A stretch of DNA of 39,786 bases from an uncultured Pseudophaeobacter sp. Its GTDB lineage: Bacteria > Pseudomonadota > Alphaproteobacteria > Rhodobacterales > Rhodobacteraceae. The stretch spans positions 1 through 39,786 of the forward strand of contig CAJQNB010000047.1 of the NCBI GenBank assembly GCA_905479575.1, read 5' to 3'. A model generated the notes under the pieces. That model worked only from the letters and a program-made list of their open reading frames with translations, searched no databases and had not been told where the DNA came from. The position numbers were made by a program, and so were the translations under genes. Positions 17,018 to 25,382 of this stretch are shown here, piece by piece; position 1 is the stretch's first letter; every line of letters starts with the position of its first letter.

Positions 17018-18544
17018 GTGCAGACCCGAATTCACGAGACGCTACAGGCGGCAGCCGCTGCAAAACCCGACGCTCTGGCGATGATCGACTACGCGGATGG
17101 CAAGTACACCTGGTCCGATCTGGTTGAGGCCACTGCCGAGGCCAAGGAGGTGCTCCTGGAGCATGGCGTAAAACCCGGTGATCGCGTGGTCATGGTGTTT
17201 GAGAATTGCCTGGCGGTTTGCGCCTTTCTTTTTGCCACCAGTCAGCTGGATGCGACGGCTGTACCGCTGAATGCGCGGCTCACTCATGCTGAACTGGACC
17301 GGATGATCACCCATAGTGATCCAAGTGTTGTTGTGTTCTGCAAGGACGCGTCCGAATCTGCGGTGATCCATGGCAAGGCTTTTTCCGCCAAGACCGCCAT
17401 GGGCAGCTTTGGCACCGTAGCGATTTTCCAGCGGCGCTGTAGCCAGTCGGAGCCTAGTTTCGAGGATGGCTCCGAACAGGTGGCGCTGTTGCTCTATACC
17501 TCTGGGACCACAGGCGTGCCAAAGGCGGCGATGCTCACCCACTTCAACCTGCTCTGTGCGGCGGCGGCCTCGGCCAAGGTGCGCGGCATCGAGGATGGTG
17601 ATATGACCTATTTGGCGCTGCCGCTGTCGCATATCTTTGGCTTGGTTACCCTGCTATCGGTTTGTACGGCGCAGGGGGCGCTGCGGTTGGAGGCCCGGTT
17701 CTCGGTTGAGCGGCTCTATAAGGCGCTGCAAACGGATGTGACCCTGCTGCCGGCGGTGCCGCAGATGCATGCGCATCTGTTTCACTACGCAATGGCGCAA
17801 AACGAGCCGCGCTATAAGGCGGGTTTGCTGCGTTTTGTCTCCTCTGGCGGGGCGCCGCTGGACCCGACCTGGAAGCGGGAGGCCGAGGCTTTTTATGGCA
17901 TTCCACTGCAAAACGGCTACGGGCTGACCGAAAGCTCCGCCGGGGTCTGTGCCACCACCAGCCCCTTTGGGGACCCGGATGTAAGCGTCGGCCATCCCAT
18001 GCTCGACAGTACATTCCGGCTCGATTTTGATGCCGAAGGCGCTGCGCCCGCCGAGGGGATCGGCGAGATCCTGGTTGGTGGTCCGCAGATCATGAAGGGC
18101 TATTTCCGCGACCCCGAGCAAAGCGCCAAGGTGCTGACTGCAGACGGCTTTTTCCGCACGGGCGATTTGGGGAGGTTTGATGAGGAGGGGCGCCTGCATA
18201 TTGCGGGCCGGTCAAAAGAGCTGATCATTCGATCCGGGTTCAACGTCTATCCCGCCGAAATCGAAGGCGCGTTGACGGATCATCCCGAGGTCATCATGGC
18301 CGGGGTGGTCGGCAGACAGGTCTCTGGCAACGAAGAGGTGCTGGCCTTTGTCAAAGTCGCTACGGCCTGCAGCTTGAATGAGGCGGATCTGTCGGACTTT
18401 GTGAAGGACAGATTGGCGCCCTACAAGCGGCCAACCCGGATCATTCTGGCACCGGATTTGCCTGCGGCTCCGACGGGCAAGATCCTCAAGGGCAAGCTGA
18501 TTAGTACCTTTGCGGATGAATTGATGCGCGAGACCGCTGTTTAA
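17018..18544 (+). CDS. AMP-dependent acyl-CoA synthetase/ligase
   Basis: A 508-residue ANL-superfamily ligase that activates a carboxylic acid to its CoA thioester via an acyl-AMP. Motifs in order: P-loop YTSGTTGVPKAAM (about residue 158), GYGLTESSAG, RTGDLGRF, the hinge GRSKELIIRSGFNVYPAEIE and the C-terminal catalytic Lys in PTGKILKGKL. The GTG at 17018 is chosen because GGGAGGGG lies 7 nt before it and the protein then starts at the usual place. The substrate is not evident. The ligase is followed by a TRAP transporter and an IclR regulator, so it probably activates the organic or aromatic acid that the transporter brings in. It is a different branch from the feruloyl-CoA synthase-type enzyme at 36014-37831. 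Confidence 0.85.
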   Translation: MQTRIHETLQAAAAAKPDALAMIDYADGKYTWSDLVEATAEAKEVLLEHGVKPGDRVVMVFENCLAVCAFLFATSQLDATAVPLNARLTHAELDRMITHSDPSVVVFCKDASESAVIHGKAFSAKTAMGSFGTVAIFQRRCSQSEPSFEDGSEQVALLLYTSGTTGVPKAAMLTHFNLLCAAAASAKVRGIEDGDMTYLALPLSHIFGLVTLLSVCTAQGALRLEARFSVERLYKALQTDVTLLPAVPQMHAHLFHYAMAQNEPRYKAGLLRFVSSGGAPLDPTWKREAEAFYGIPLQNGYGLTESSAGVCATTSPFGDPDVSVGHPMLDSTFRLDFDAEGAAPAEGIGEILVGGPQIMKGYFRDPEQSAKVLTADGFFRTGDLGRFDEEGRLHIAGRSKELIIRSGFNVYPAEIEGALTDHPEVIMAGVVGRQVSGNEEVLAFVKVATACSLNEADLSDFVKDRLAPYKRPTRIILAPDLPAAPTGKILKGKLISTFADELMRETAV

Positions 18545-18549
18545 GTAAA

Positions 18550-18567
18550 AATTCTACTATACGGAAT
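18550..18567. promoter_or_regulatory. Candidate IclR operator upstream of dctP
   Basis: AATTC-TACTATACG-GAAT, 57 bp before the dctP ATG. It shares the AATTC-N9-GAAT layout and the TATACG string with the site in front of iclR. Confidence 0.45.
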
Positions 18568-18623
18568 GTTGTTCTGTATGATAGGCAGCCGGGAAACCTA
18601 ATCTCGGGGAGGAGATTCTGACT

Positions 18624-19688
18624 ATGAGTTTTGTAAACACCACATTGGCAGCGGCAGCGGTTGCGCTGTCTTTTGGCACCGTTGCAGCGGCGCAGACCAC
18701 GATCTTTTACGGCCACAGCGGCCCGGCACGCGGCACGGTTCCGGCGGCGTTGAAATGGTTTGATGGCCGTATTGGTGAACTCTCTGAGGGCGATCTGAAA
18801 CTGGATGTGCAATGGGGCGGCGCCCTGTTCAAAGCCTCGGCGTCGGTGCAGTCGATTGGTAATGGTGTTGCGGATGCCGGTTCGGTGATCTCGGCCTATT
18901 TCCAGAAAGAAATGGCGGCCTATTCCTTGGCGGATCTGCCTCTGGGCGGCCCCAACCCTTGGGTTGGTCTACGCGCCACCGACCATTTGATGCGCAGCAT
19001 GCCCCAGATCACCGAAAATCTGGCGCGTCAGAACCTGGTCTATATCGGCACCTTTACTGCGTCTGATGTGAACGTCGCCTGCAAAGGCGCCGAGATCAAC
19101 TCGATCCAGGATATCGCTGGCCTCAAGGTGCGGGGCGCTGGTGTCTACGGCAAAGTCTTTGGAGAGCTGGGCGCCACTATGGTTAACCTCAGCGTTTATG
19201 AGGCCTATCAAGGGCTTGATACCGGGCTGATCGACTGTACCCAGGGCTATTCCTATATTGTCCCGGCGCTGAAATGGCACGAGGTCATCGACAGCTACAC
19301 CGTGCTGAACTGGGGCCAGATCGGTGGCTATGGCATGTTCATGAACAAGCAAAGCTATGACGCGCTGAGCGACGCGCAAAAGGCGGTCCTGACCCAGGCG
19401 GGCACCGAACTGGCGGATAAGTTTGCGCAGATCGTCATTGGTGCCAACAGCAAGGCATTGGATGCGATGCGGGCTGATGCCTATGACCGTCCGGTCAAGG
19501 TGCTGGAAGTCTCGGCTGAGGAGCGCGCGGCGCTGAACACCGCCACCGAACCTTTCCTGGATGACTGGAAAGAAAATGCCGTCAGCGTTGGTCTGGATCC
19601 AGAGAAAATGATCGAGGTCTATACCCAGGCGGTGGCGGAATACACCGCCGAGTTTGAGGCCAAAGGCTATCCTTGGGAGCGCAACTAA
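18624..19688 (+). CDS. dctP: TRAP transporter substrate-binding protein (DctP family)
   Basis: A 354-residue periplasmic binding protein. It has a Sec signal peptide (MSFVNTTLAAAAVALSFGTVAAA, cleavage near AAA-QT). A typical DctP body follows, with LKLDVQWGGALFKA and the conserved IAGLKVRGAGVYGKVFGELGATMVNLS region, where the Arg of KVRG normally binds the substrate carboxylate. GGGGAGGAG precedes the ATG. The ligand is a carboxylate that cannot be fixed from sequence. The ligase upstream suggests an aryl or alkyl acid rather than a C4-dicarboxylate. A perfect 18-bp hairpin follows the gene, a common arrangement for making more binding protein than membrane subunits. Confidence 0.93.
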   Translation: MSFVNTTLAAAAVALSFGTVAAAQTTIFYGHSGPARGTVPAALKWFDGRIGELSEGDLKLDVQWGGALFKASASVQSIGNGVADAGSVISAYFQKEMAAYSLADLPLGGPNPWVGLRATDHLMRSMPQITENLARQNLVYIGTFTASDVNVACKGAEINSIQDIAGLKVRGAGVYGKVFGELGATMVNLSVYEAYQGLDTGLIDCTQGYSYIVPALKWHEVIDSYTVLNWGQIGGYGMFMNKQSYDALSDAQKAVLTQAGTELADKFAQIVIGANSKALDAMRADAYDRPVKVLEVSAEERAALNTATEPFLDDWKENAVSVGLDPEKMIEVYTQAVAEYTAEFEAKGYPWERN

Positions 19689-19729
19689 GCCGCGCTACTG
19701 GTGCTGAGGCACTGACCTGAAACACCAAC

Positions 19730-19771
19730 CTGACACACCGGGGCAGGGAAGAACCTGCCCCGGTGTGTCAG
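19730..19771 (+). terminator. Perfect 18-bp hairpin between dctP and dctQ
   Basis: CTGACACACCGGGGCAGG and its exact complement enclose the 6-base loop GAAGAA. No T-run follows directly. It could be a partial terminator or a 3'-end stabiliser that raises dctP mRNA above that of dctQ and dctM. Confidence 0.75.
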
Positions 19772-19813
19772 ACCGGCTGTTTCAAAATTTCAAAGCGAGC
19801 AGGGAGGCGCGAC

Positions 19814-20317
19814 ATGCTGGACCGGATCGAAAAACTCTTTATCGACGTGGCAACGGCGGCGATCATTCTATTGGCCTTGATGATCTTTGCCGATGTGATT
19901 GCGCTGAACCTGTTCAACGCCTCGGTGCCGGATGCGGTGATCATCGTGCGCGAGCTGATGGTGCTGGCAATCATCATGCCTCTGGCAGCTGCCACCACCC
20001 AGCGGGCTCATATCTCGGTTGAGTTTCTGACCAATATGCTGCCGCCCAAACTGGTGGAGTATTTTGTGATCTTTGGCACCCTGTTTGGTGTTTTTGCCCT
20101 GTCTCCGCTGATCTATTCGGGCGTCAAAGAGCTGATGCATCAGGTCAATACCGGCAGCGCCTTCTACGGTGATCTCAACCTGCCGCAATGGCCTGGACGG
20201 TTGGCCTTTGTCATTGGCATCTCGCTGTGCTGGCTGCGTTTGCTGGTCATGGCTGTGGGGGATATCCGGACCATCTGGCGCGGTGAAACTCTCCACTTTG
20301 AGCCCACAGGCCACTGA
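19814..20317 (+). CDS. dctQ: TRAP transporter small membrane subunit (DctQ family)
   Basis: A 167-residue four-helix membrane protein (helices at about residues 14-35, 44-62, 83-105 and 125-145) with the family stretch TTQRAHISVEFLTNMLPP. It pairs with DctM to form the Na+-driven transporter that takes substrate from DctP. The ATG at 19814 is chosen because GGGAGG lies about 8 nt upstream. The frame is open to 19763 but would run through the hairpin region. An 85-bp gap separates it from dctM. Confidence 0.9.
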   Translation: MLDRIEKLFIDVATAAIILLALMIFADVIALNLFNASVPDAVIIVRELMVLAIIMPLAAATTQRAHISVEFLTNMLPPKLVEYFVIFGTLFGVFALSPLIYSGVKELMHQVNTGSAFYGDLNLPQWPGRLAFVIGISLCWLRLLVMAVGDIRTIWRGETLHFEPTGH

Positions 20318-20402
20318 GCAGGGTGCGAACTGTCCCCTTTGCGTGTCGGCAGCTGACGGTCGACGCGCCGCGTAGAACACTTCAATTTCGGGAATAGACT
20401 TT

Positions 20403-21743
20403 ATGGATCCGGCAACGATTGGATTACTGGCCTTTGGCCTGATGCTGGTATTGTTGGCGATGCGGGTGCCGATTGCCTTTGCATTGATTGGGGTTGCCAC
20501 ATTGGCCGCCTTTACCATCTTTGCCTTCAGAACCGGCACCTTCATGCCTGAGCGGGCCATTCGGGCCACCTCGTCGCTGGTGTTTTCAAACTCCTTTGAT
20601 CTGGTGCATAGCTTTGATCTGTCGATGATCCCGTTGTTTGTGGCGCTTGGTAATATTGCCTATCGCGCTGGTATCACCACCGCTGTCTATAACTCGGCCA
20701 AGGTCTGGCTGGTGCGCCAGCGCGGTGGGTTGGCGGTGGCCTCGGTCATGGGCTGTGGCGGGTTTTCCGCCATCACCGGCTCGAGCCTTGCCTGTGCCTC
20801 CACCATGGGCAAGATCTGCACGCCTGAAATGTTGCGACTGGGCTATGATCCCCGTCTGGCCACGGCCAGCGTGGCGGCGGGCGGGACCCTGGGGTCGCTC
20901 ATTCCCCCCAGTATCCTGTTCATTATCTACGCCATCTTTACCGAGACTTCGGTGAGCAAGCTGTTCCTGGCTGGGGTTTTGCCGGGTCTGTTGACGCTGG
21001 CGGGGTTTGTGCTGGTGATCTGGGTCTGGATCCGGGTCAATCCCAAACTGGTCCCCGAACAGGGCGCCGCCGCCAGCTGGAGCGAGAAAATGGCAGCCGC
21101 GCGCGAAGCCTGGCCTGCGGGGCTGATCTTTGCAATCATCGTGGTTGGCATTTATGGCGGCTTTTTCACTGCCACAGCGGCGGCGGCGGTCAGTGTTGTC
21201 ATTACCACCATGATTGGCTTTGCGCAAAAACGCCTGACCCTGCAGGGCCTGTGGGAAGCGGTGCGCGAGACCTGCGTGCAGACCTCAGCCATCTTCATTG
21301 TGGCGGCCGGGGCCAAGATCTTTGTGGCGGCGATTGCCCTGACTGGGATGGCACCGGCGCTGGTGCAGACGGTGGCGGATGCACAGCTTTCGCCGATGGT
21401 GCTGCTGATCTGCATCTGTTGCGTGTACCTGATGCTGGGCATGTTTCTTGATCCCATCGGGATCATGGTGCTGACCCTGCCGCTGGTGGTGCCACTGGTG
21501 GAATCCTACGGCATGAACCTGATCTGGTTTGGCGTCGTGGTGGTGAAGCTGCTGGAGATTGGCCTGATTACACCGCCGGTGGGGCTGAATGTCTTTGTGC
21601 TATCCAATGTGGTTGGCAAAGCGGCGCCAATTGGCACGGTATTTGCAGGCATCTGGCGGTTCTTGTGCGTGGATGTGGTGGTTTTGGCGCTGATTGTGGG
21701 CTTTCCGTCGATTTCTTTGCTCTTGTCTATGACGGCAAGGTGA
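20403..21743 (+). CDS. dctM: TRAP transporter large membrane subunit (DctM family)
   Basis: A 446-residue polytopic membrane protein, the transport channel of the TRAP system. It shows the family signatures GCGGFSAITGSSLACASTMG and GTLGSLIPPSILFIIYA in the first half. The pseudo-repeat with MFLDPIGIMVLTLPLVVPL and GLITPPVGLNVFVL is in the second half. It has about 12 helices, the usual length for DctM. It ends 67 bp before iclR, which reads in the same direction. Confidence 0.94.
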   Translation: MDPATIGLLAFGLMLVLLAMRVPIAFALIGVATLAAFTIFAFRTGTFMPERAIRATSSLVFSNSFDLVHSFDLSMIPLFVALGNIAYRAGITTAVYNSAKVWLVRQRGGLAVASVMGCGGFSAITGSSLACASTMGKICTPEMLRLGYDPRLATASVAAGGTLGSLIPPSILFIIYAIFTETSVSKLFLAGVLPGLLTLAGFVLVIWVWIRVNPKLVPEQGAAASWSEKMAAAREAWPAGLIFAIIVVGIYGGFFTATAAAAVSVVITTMIGFAQKRLTLQGLWEAVRETCVQTSAIFIVAAGAKIFVAAIALTGMAPALVQTVADAQLSPMVLLICICCVYLMLGMFLDPIGIMVLTLPLVVPLVESYGMNLIWFGVVVVKLLEIGLITPPVGLNVFVLSNVVGKAAPIGTVFAGIWRFLCVDVVVLALIVGFPSISLLLSMTAR

Positions 21744-21765
21744 ACAGGCTTTTTCATTTGCAAGA

Positions 21766-21786
21766 AATTCTATACGTTGGAATTCC
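21766..21786. promoter_or_regulatory. Candidate IclR autoregulatory operator
   Basis: AATTC-TATACGTTG-GAATTCC, 24 bp before the iclR ATG. It is related to the sites before dctP and the ligase gene. Confidence 0.45.
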
Positions 21787-21810
21787 TAACCACCGCTAGG
21801 ACGATAGGCG

Positions 21811-22605
21811 ATGCCAGATCTGAAAGACGACAAGCGATTTGCCAATACCCTGGCGCGCGGGCTCAATGTTTTGCGGGCCTTTGGACCCAATGACGATGGT
21901 CTTGGCAATCTGGAGATTTCAGAGCGCACCGGTCTGCCGCGGTCAACTGTATCGCGGCTGACCTTTACCCTCTGTGCGCTGGGGTATCTGACCCATGGCC
22001 GTCACCATGACAAATACCGGCTGGGGCCTGCGGCCCTGGCGCTTGGAAATATCGCCGGGGCGTCCTTTGGGTTTGTCGAAACGGCGAGCCCGATCATGCA
22101 AAAGCTGGCCGATGCCACCAAGACGCTGATTGGGGTGGCGATCCAGGATGATGGCAAGATGCTGATCGTCAAAACCTGGCGCCCGCGCAATTCAACCACC
22201 ACCTGGCTCAATGTAGGGTATCGCATGCCGATGCTGCGATCCTCTTCGGGGGCGGCCTTTCTGGGCGCATTAGGGCGCAGCGAAATGGAAAAACAGACAG
22301 GCGCCATGTCACCCGAGGATCAGGCCCTTTATCAGGATTTTGGCGCAGAGGCGCAGTCGAGCCTGCTGAGTGACGGCTATGCTTTTGTGCGCGGTGAGCA
22401 GCGGTTCAACACTTCGATCAACGCCATTGCCACCCCCTATCGTCCGTCAGAGTTTGGCGAGCCTGTGGTGTTTCTCAGCGGCGCCAAAAAAACCGACCTG
22501 ACAGATAACCTGATCACCGAAAGCCTGGGCCCGGCGCTGGTGACAGCGGTGCAGGAGTTGCTGCATATCACCGGGCGGCGCTTTCCGATCCTGTCCGAAG
22601 ACTAG
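21811..22605 (+). CDS. IclR-family transcriptional regulator
   Basis: A 264-residue regulator. The N-terminal winged helix (about residues 11-75) shows ALERTLNVLR-like FANTLARGLNVLRAF, LEISERTGLPRSTVSRLTFTLCALGYL and the wing DKYRLGPAALALG. The C-terminal effector-binding domain includes GYRMPMLRSSSGAAFLGAL and FNTSINAIATPYRP. IclR regulators usually bind small organic acids and control adjacent catabolic operons. It probably controls the ligase and TRAP genes upstream through the AATTC/GAAT-type sites. Its stop codon TAG is part of the CTAG flank of a MITE-like insertion, so the native 3' end may have been altered by that insertion. Confidence 0.92.
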   Translation: MPDLKDDKRFANTLARGLNVLRAFGPNDDGLGNLEISERTGLPRSTVSRLTFTLCALGYLTHGRHHDKYRLGPAALALGNIAGASFGFVETASPIMQKLADATKTLIGVAIQDDGKMLIVKTWRPRNSTTTWLNVGYRMPMLRSSSGAAFLGALGRSEMEKQTGAMSPEDQALYQDFGAEAQSSLLSDGYAFVRGEQRFNTSINAIATPYRPSEFGEPVVFLSGAKKTDLTDNLITESLGPALVTAVQELLHITGRRFPILSED

Positions 22606-22865
22606 GCTCTGGGCCCATTTATCTTACATGCTCAGCGGCTATTTCACGAGATTTCAGGGGCTTGGGGTGCGCAGCCAATAGTGGTTCTATTTGCAAGCGA
22701 TCCGAGACATTGACATGAAGTGAAATAGCCGCCCTTCGGGTTTGACGGATTTTCCCGCTGGACGCGTCACATCTGATTGAAATAGTACCACTATTCCTGC
22801 GCAGATGCTCCTAACCAGCGAAAAAATCTGTCAAACTGAGCACGTAAGATTAATGGGCCCAGAGC
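22606..22865. mobile_element. MITE-like foldback element (260 bp) flanked by CTAG
   Basis: Terminal inverted repeats of 30 bp (22606-22635 and 22836-22865) match at 28 of 30 positions, starting GCTCTGGGCCCATT. CTAG flanks both ends (22602-22605 and 22866-22869), as expected for a 4-bp target duplication. Three further inverted pairs lie inside: CGGCTATTTCAC (22636-22647 with 22720-22731); an AATAGTGGTnCTATTT block (22677-22692 with 22780-22795); and GTTTGACGGATTTTCCCG plus four bases (22740-22761 with 22815-22836, 19 of 22). It holds no open frame of note. A CTAG target is known for some IS5-family elements, so an IS5-type transposase may mobilise it (inference). Confidence 0.8.
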
Positions 22866-22957
22866 CTAGGCATCCAAAGATCGCGTGTCAGATCAGAGCA
22901 CCGGGCGGGGCACAGGTGGCTGGCCTTCGGCCCCGTGGGACAAAAGGCCAGGGCGTT

Positions 22958-23479
22958 TTAGCCGACAATCATCTGCTTGAGTTGCAACGCTTCATATTCC
23001 AACTCATTCAGGCGGTAGTTCACCACATCGCCAATGGTCAGCATGCCACATAGCTTGCCATCCTCAACCACGGGCATGTGGCGGAAACGACCCTCGTTCA
23101 TGCGGCGCAGGACAGTGACCAGAACATCAGAAGGGGTGCAGGTTTCCACCTTGGCGGTCATGTTCTCACCCACGGTCTGTGGCAGGGTTTGCCCCGGTGT
23201 TTCCGCCAGTTTACGCACGATGTCGCGCTCTGACAGGATGCCTTCCAGCTGGCCATCTGTTCCAGTGACCAGCAGGGCGCCAATGCGTCGGTCGCGCAAC
23301 ACCGAGACAGCGGTGCTGAGCGTATCGGAGGACGAGATCGTATAGGTAGTGCCGCCCTTTTTGCTGATCAGCTGTTCGACTGTTGCTGTCTCATGCGAGA
23401 TATTGCTTTCAACGGACTGGCTGTGGCTTGTCTTTTTGGCCTGATCCCCGCGACTGGGGGACTGATACGAACTTGGCAT
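22958..23479 (-). CDS. CBS-pair domain protein
   Basis: A 173-residue soluble protein made almost entirely of two CBS motifs (about residues 35-97 and 102-160), which together form a Bateman module. They are recognisable by ISSSDTLSTAVSVLRDRRIGALLV...GILSERDIVR and CTPSDVLVTVLRRMNEGRFRHMPVVEDGKLCGMLTIGDVV. Such stand-alone pairs usually bind adenine nucleotides and modulate another protein. The N-terminal 30 residues are polar and probably disordered. The ATG at 23479 has GGGAG about 10 nt upstream. The partner is unknown. Confidence 0.9.
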   Translation of the reverse strand: MPSSYQSPSRGDQAKKTSHSQSVESNISHETATVEQLISKKGGTTYTISSSDTLSTAVSVLRDRRIGALLVTGTDGQLEGILSERDIVRKLAETPGQTLPQTVGENMTAKVETCTPSDVLVTVLRRMNEGRFRHMPVVEDGKLCGMLTIGDVVNYRLNELEYEALQLKQMIVG

Positions 23480-23601
23480 GTTGAAATGCTCCCTGTTGTT
23501 GCTGCGCCTGGTTGTCTATTGGTCCTGTGCTGTGTCATGCAGATCGACAGACGATATGCCTTAGGGCAGCTTAGACGACAAATTGCCTTTGGGGGAATAC
23601 C

Positions 23602-23790
23602 TTGCTTGCCTCGCAGATCACACTGACGCCGCTGAGCGCCACGATTTTGATTTTTCTGGCGGTGCTCGCGGGCAACCGCTATCGCCGGGTCTGGAAGGCT
23701 GAGGGGCCGCGCTGGCAGCTGTGGCTGTTTGGCCTGATTGCGGCGGCGGCGCTGCTGACACTGGGTTTTGTCCCGATGGCGCCGGGCTAA
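23602..23790 (+). CDS. Small membrane protein of unknown function
   Basis: A 62-residue product with a TTG start preceded by GGGGGA at about 6 nt. It has two hydrophobic segments (about residues 10-22 and 42-57) separated by a basic, aromatic linker (NRYRRVWKAEGPRWQLW). The pattern of conserved-looking Trp and Arg residues between the two helices makes it look like a real small inner-membrane protein, but I cannot assign a function. It lies in a divergent gap beside the CBS gene and converges on the nqrM terminator. Confidence 0.55.
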   Translation: MLASQITLTPLSATILIFLAVLAGNRYRRVWKAEGPRWQLWLFGLIAAAALLTLGFVPMAPG

Positions 23791-23813
23791 GCGGCGCATC
23801 AGGCACAACAAAA

Positions 23814-23834
23814 GGGCGACCGATTGGGCCGCCC
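23814..23834 (-). terminator. Intrinsic terminator for apbE-nqrM
   Basis: On the minus strand, a GGGCGGCCC / GGTCGCCC hairpin with a 4-base loop is followed at once by TTTTG. It is 40 bp beyond the nqrM stop. Confidence 0.7.
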
Positions 23835-23873
23835 GCGTCCAGACTGTCTTAGATCTGCTGTCTGTTTGAAGGC

Positions 23874-24134
23874 TCAGCTGCCGGTCTGACCATCTGCGCG
23901 CATCTCGGCTTCCATCTGTTCGACCATTTTGCGGGCGCGTTTACACTGCAGCTTGTCGCGCAGCGGGCTGTTGGGGTCGATGTCCTTGCTGCAGACCACA
24001 CATTTGTCAGCGCCGGAAATGGCGTTTAGGCCACCGCAGCTGCCCTTGATGGTTTTGCCCATCAGCAGAACGCCCAGTGACATGCCCAGCATGATCAGTG
24101 CCAAAAGCCCAAAGGTAAAAAGGAATGTGGCCAT
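23874..24134 (-). CDS. nqrM: Na+-NQR maturation protein NqrM
   Basis: An 86-residue protein of the NqrM (formerly DUF539) family. One N-terminal membrane helix (MATFLFTFGLLALIMLGMSLGVLLMG) is followed by the conserved KGSCGGLN motif and the Cys pair CVVC, plus a further Cys. NqrM is needed for assembly of Na+-translocating NADH:quinone reductase, probably by delivering iron to the cysteines between NqrD and NqrE. I use the ATG at 24134. A TTG one codon upstream is possible. AAGGG lies about 10 nt upstream. It is 12 bp downstream of apbE in the same direction and divergent from the nqr operon, whereas in many genomes apbE-nqrM follow nqrF. Confidence 0.9.
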   Translation of the reverse strand: MATFLFTFGLLALIMLGMSLGVLLMGKTIKGSCGGLNAISGADKCVVCSKDIDPNSPLRDKLQCKRARKMVEQMEAEMRADGQTGS

Positions 24135-24146
24135 CAAGATCTGCCC

Positions 24147-25172
24147 TTATTGCTTGGCTTGCAGCTTGGAAAACTGCGAGCTGGTGGTGGTTGCGAACCC
24201 TGTCTCACCGGAATCGGCTCGGCGTGCAATGAACAAAACCGCGAGGCCTTCGGTTTCGGCGATCTTGAGCCCGCGGTCCTGACCCAGTGCCAGCAGCGCG
24301 GTGGCCCAGCCATCGGCCATCATGGCGTTTTCTGCCAGCACCGTCACCGAGGCGGTGCCATGGGTGATGGGGCGGCCGGTGACACCGTCAATGATGTGGG
24401 AATAGCGGATGCCATCCTGTTCAAAATAGTTGCGGTAATCCCCCGATGTGGCCATGCCAAGCCCCGAGACATCGACAATTTCCTCAATGGTCTGGCTGGC
24501 GGCATCGGGGCGTTCGATGCCAATGCGCCAGGCTTCGCCATTGGGGTTCAGCCCGGCGGTGACCAGATCGCCGCCAATTTCCACCATGTAGTCGGTGATA
24601 CCAGCCTCGGCCAAAACGGCAGCAACCTGATCAACACCATAGCCCTTGGCAATGGCGGCCAGATAGACCGAGGTCTGCGGCAGGCTTTTGCGCAGGGTCA
24701 GGGGATCCTGCGACAGCGACAGGATTTTGGCCTGCCCGACCTGTTGCATGGCTGCGGCTATGGCTTCATCCGTGGGCACCGGGCTGTCAGGGGTGCGGGC
24801 ACCAAAGCCCCAGATTTCGATCAGGGGGCCAAGGGTTACATCAAACAAGCCCTCGCTTTTCTGGTGGATCGCATTTGCCGCCGCCACAACGTTGGCCAGT
24901 TCGGGCGAGATCGCAATTGGATCGGTGGAGGGCGCTGCGTTGAACTGGGAAATTTCGGAGTTTGGATCCCAGTTCGACATCTGGCTGTTCACTTTGGTCA
25001 GTGCCGCGGTGATGCTGGTTTGCAGCGCATCCGACGACAGATCCGCCGTTTTGTCGATTGCCACGATGGTGTAGGTTGTGCCCATGGTCTCGCCGCTGAA
25101 GGTCAGCGTGACGGGATCTGATTTGCAGGCTGCTACAAAAAACATCATAGCGACAAGAAAGAGACGTGCCAT
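24147..25172 (-). CDS. apbE: FAD:protein FMN transferase (ApbE), lipoprotein
   Basis: A 341-residue flavin transferase that attaches FMN to threonine in the SGAT motifs of NqrB and NqrC. The N-terminus is a lipoprotein signal (MARLFLVAMMFFVAAC), so it is anchored facing the periplasm. Family motifs are present: TFSGETMGTTYTI near the start, GLFDVTLGPLIEIWGFG, the KGYGVDQV segment, the EIGGDLVTAG motif that holds FAD and Mg2+, and the HIIDGVTGRPI loop. Both targets are encoded just across the divergent promoter region. There is a 12-bp gap to nqrM, so they form one operon. Confidence 0.95.
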   Translation of the reverse strand: MARLFLVAMMFFVAACKSDPVTLTFSGETMGTTYTIVAIDKTADLSSDALQTSITAALTKVNSQMSNWDPNSEISQFNAAPSTDPIAISPELANVVAAANAIHQKSEGLFDVTLGPLIEIWGFGARTPDSPVPTDEAIAAAMQQVGQAKILSLSQDPLTLRKSLPQTSVYLAAIAKGYGVDQVAAVLAEAGITDYMVEIGGDLVTAGLNPNGEAWRIGIERPDAASQTIEEIVDVSGLGMATSGDYRNYFEQDGIRYSHIIDGVTGRPITHGTASVTVLAENAMMADGWATALLALGQDRGLKIAETEGLAVLFIARRADSGETGFATTTSSQFSKLQAKQ

Positions 25173-25382
25173 TTATCCACCTACCCTTGAAACGCCCTTC
25201 TATTGTACGCTATTCGCGGCCCTGTCAATCAAGGTTGGATATGGTCTGAAATGGTACGGAAACGCGCTTTTTCATTTTTCCCGGTGGGAACTTGGTCCAG
25301 ATCAGACTATTTGCAGGTCGAATCCGAACAAACGGCCCAGAGATGTTGGTTCTGACCGACAGCACAAGAAGAAGAGATAGAG

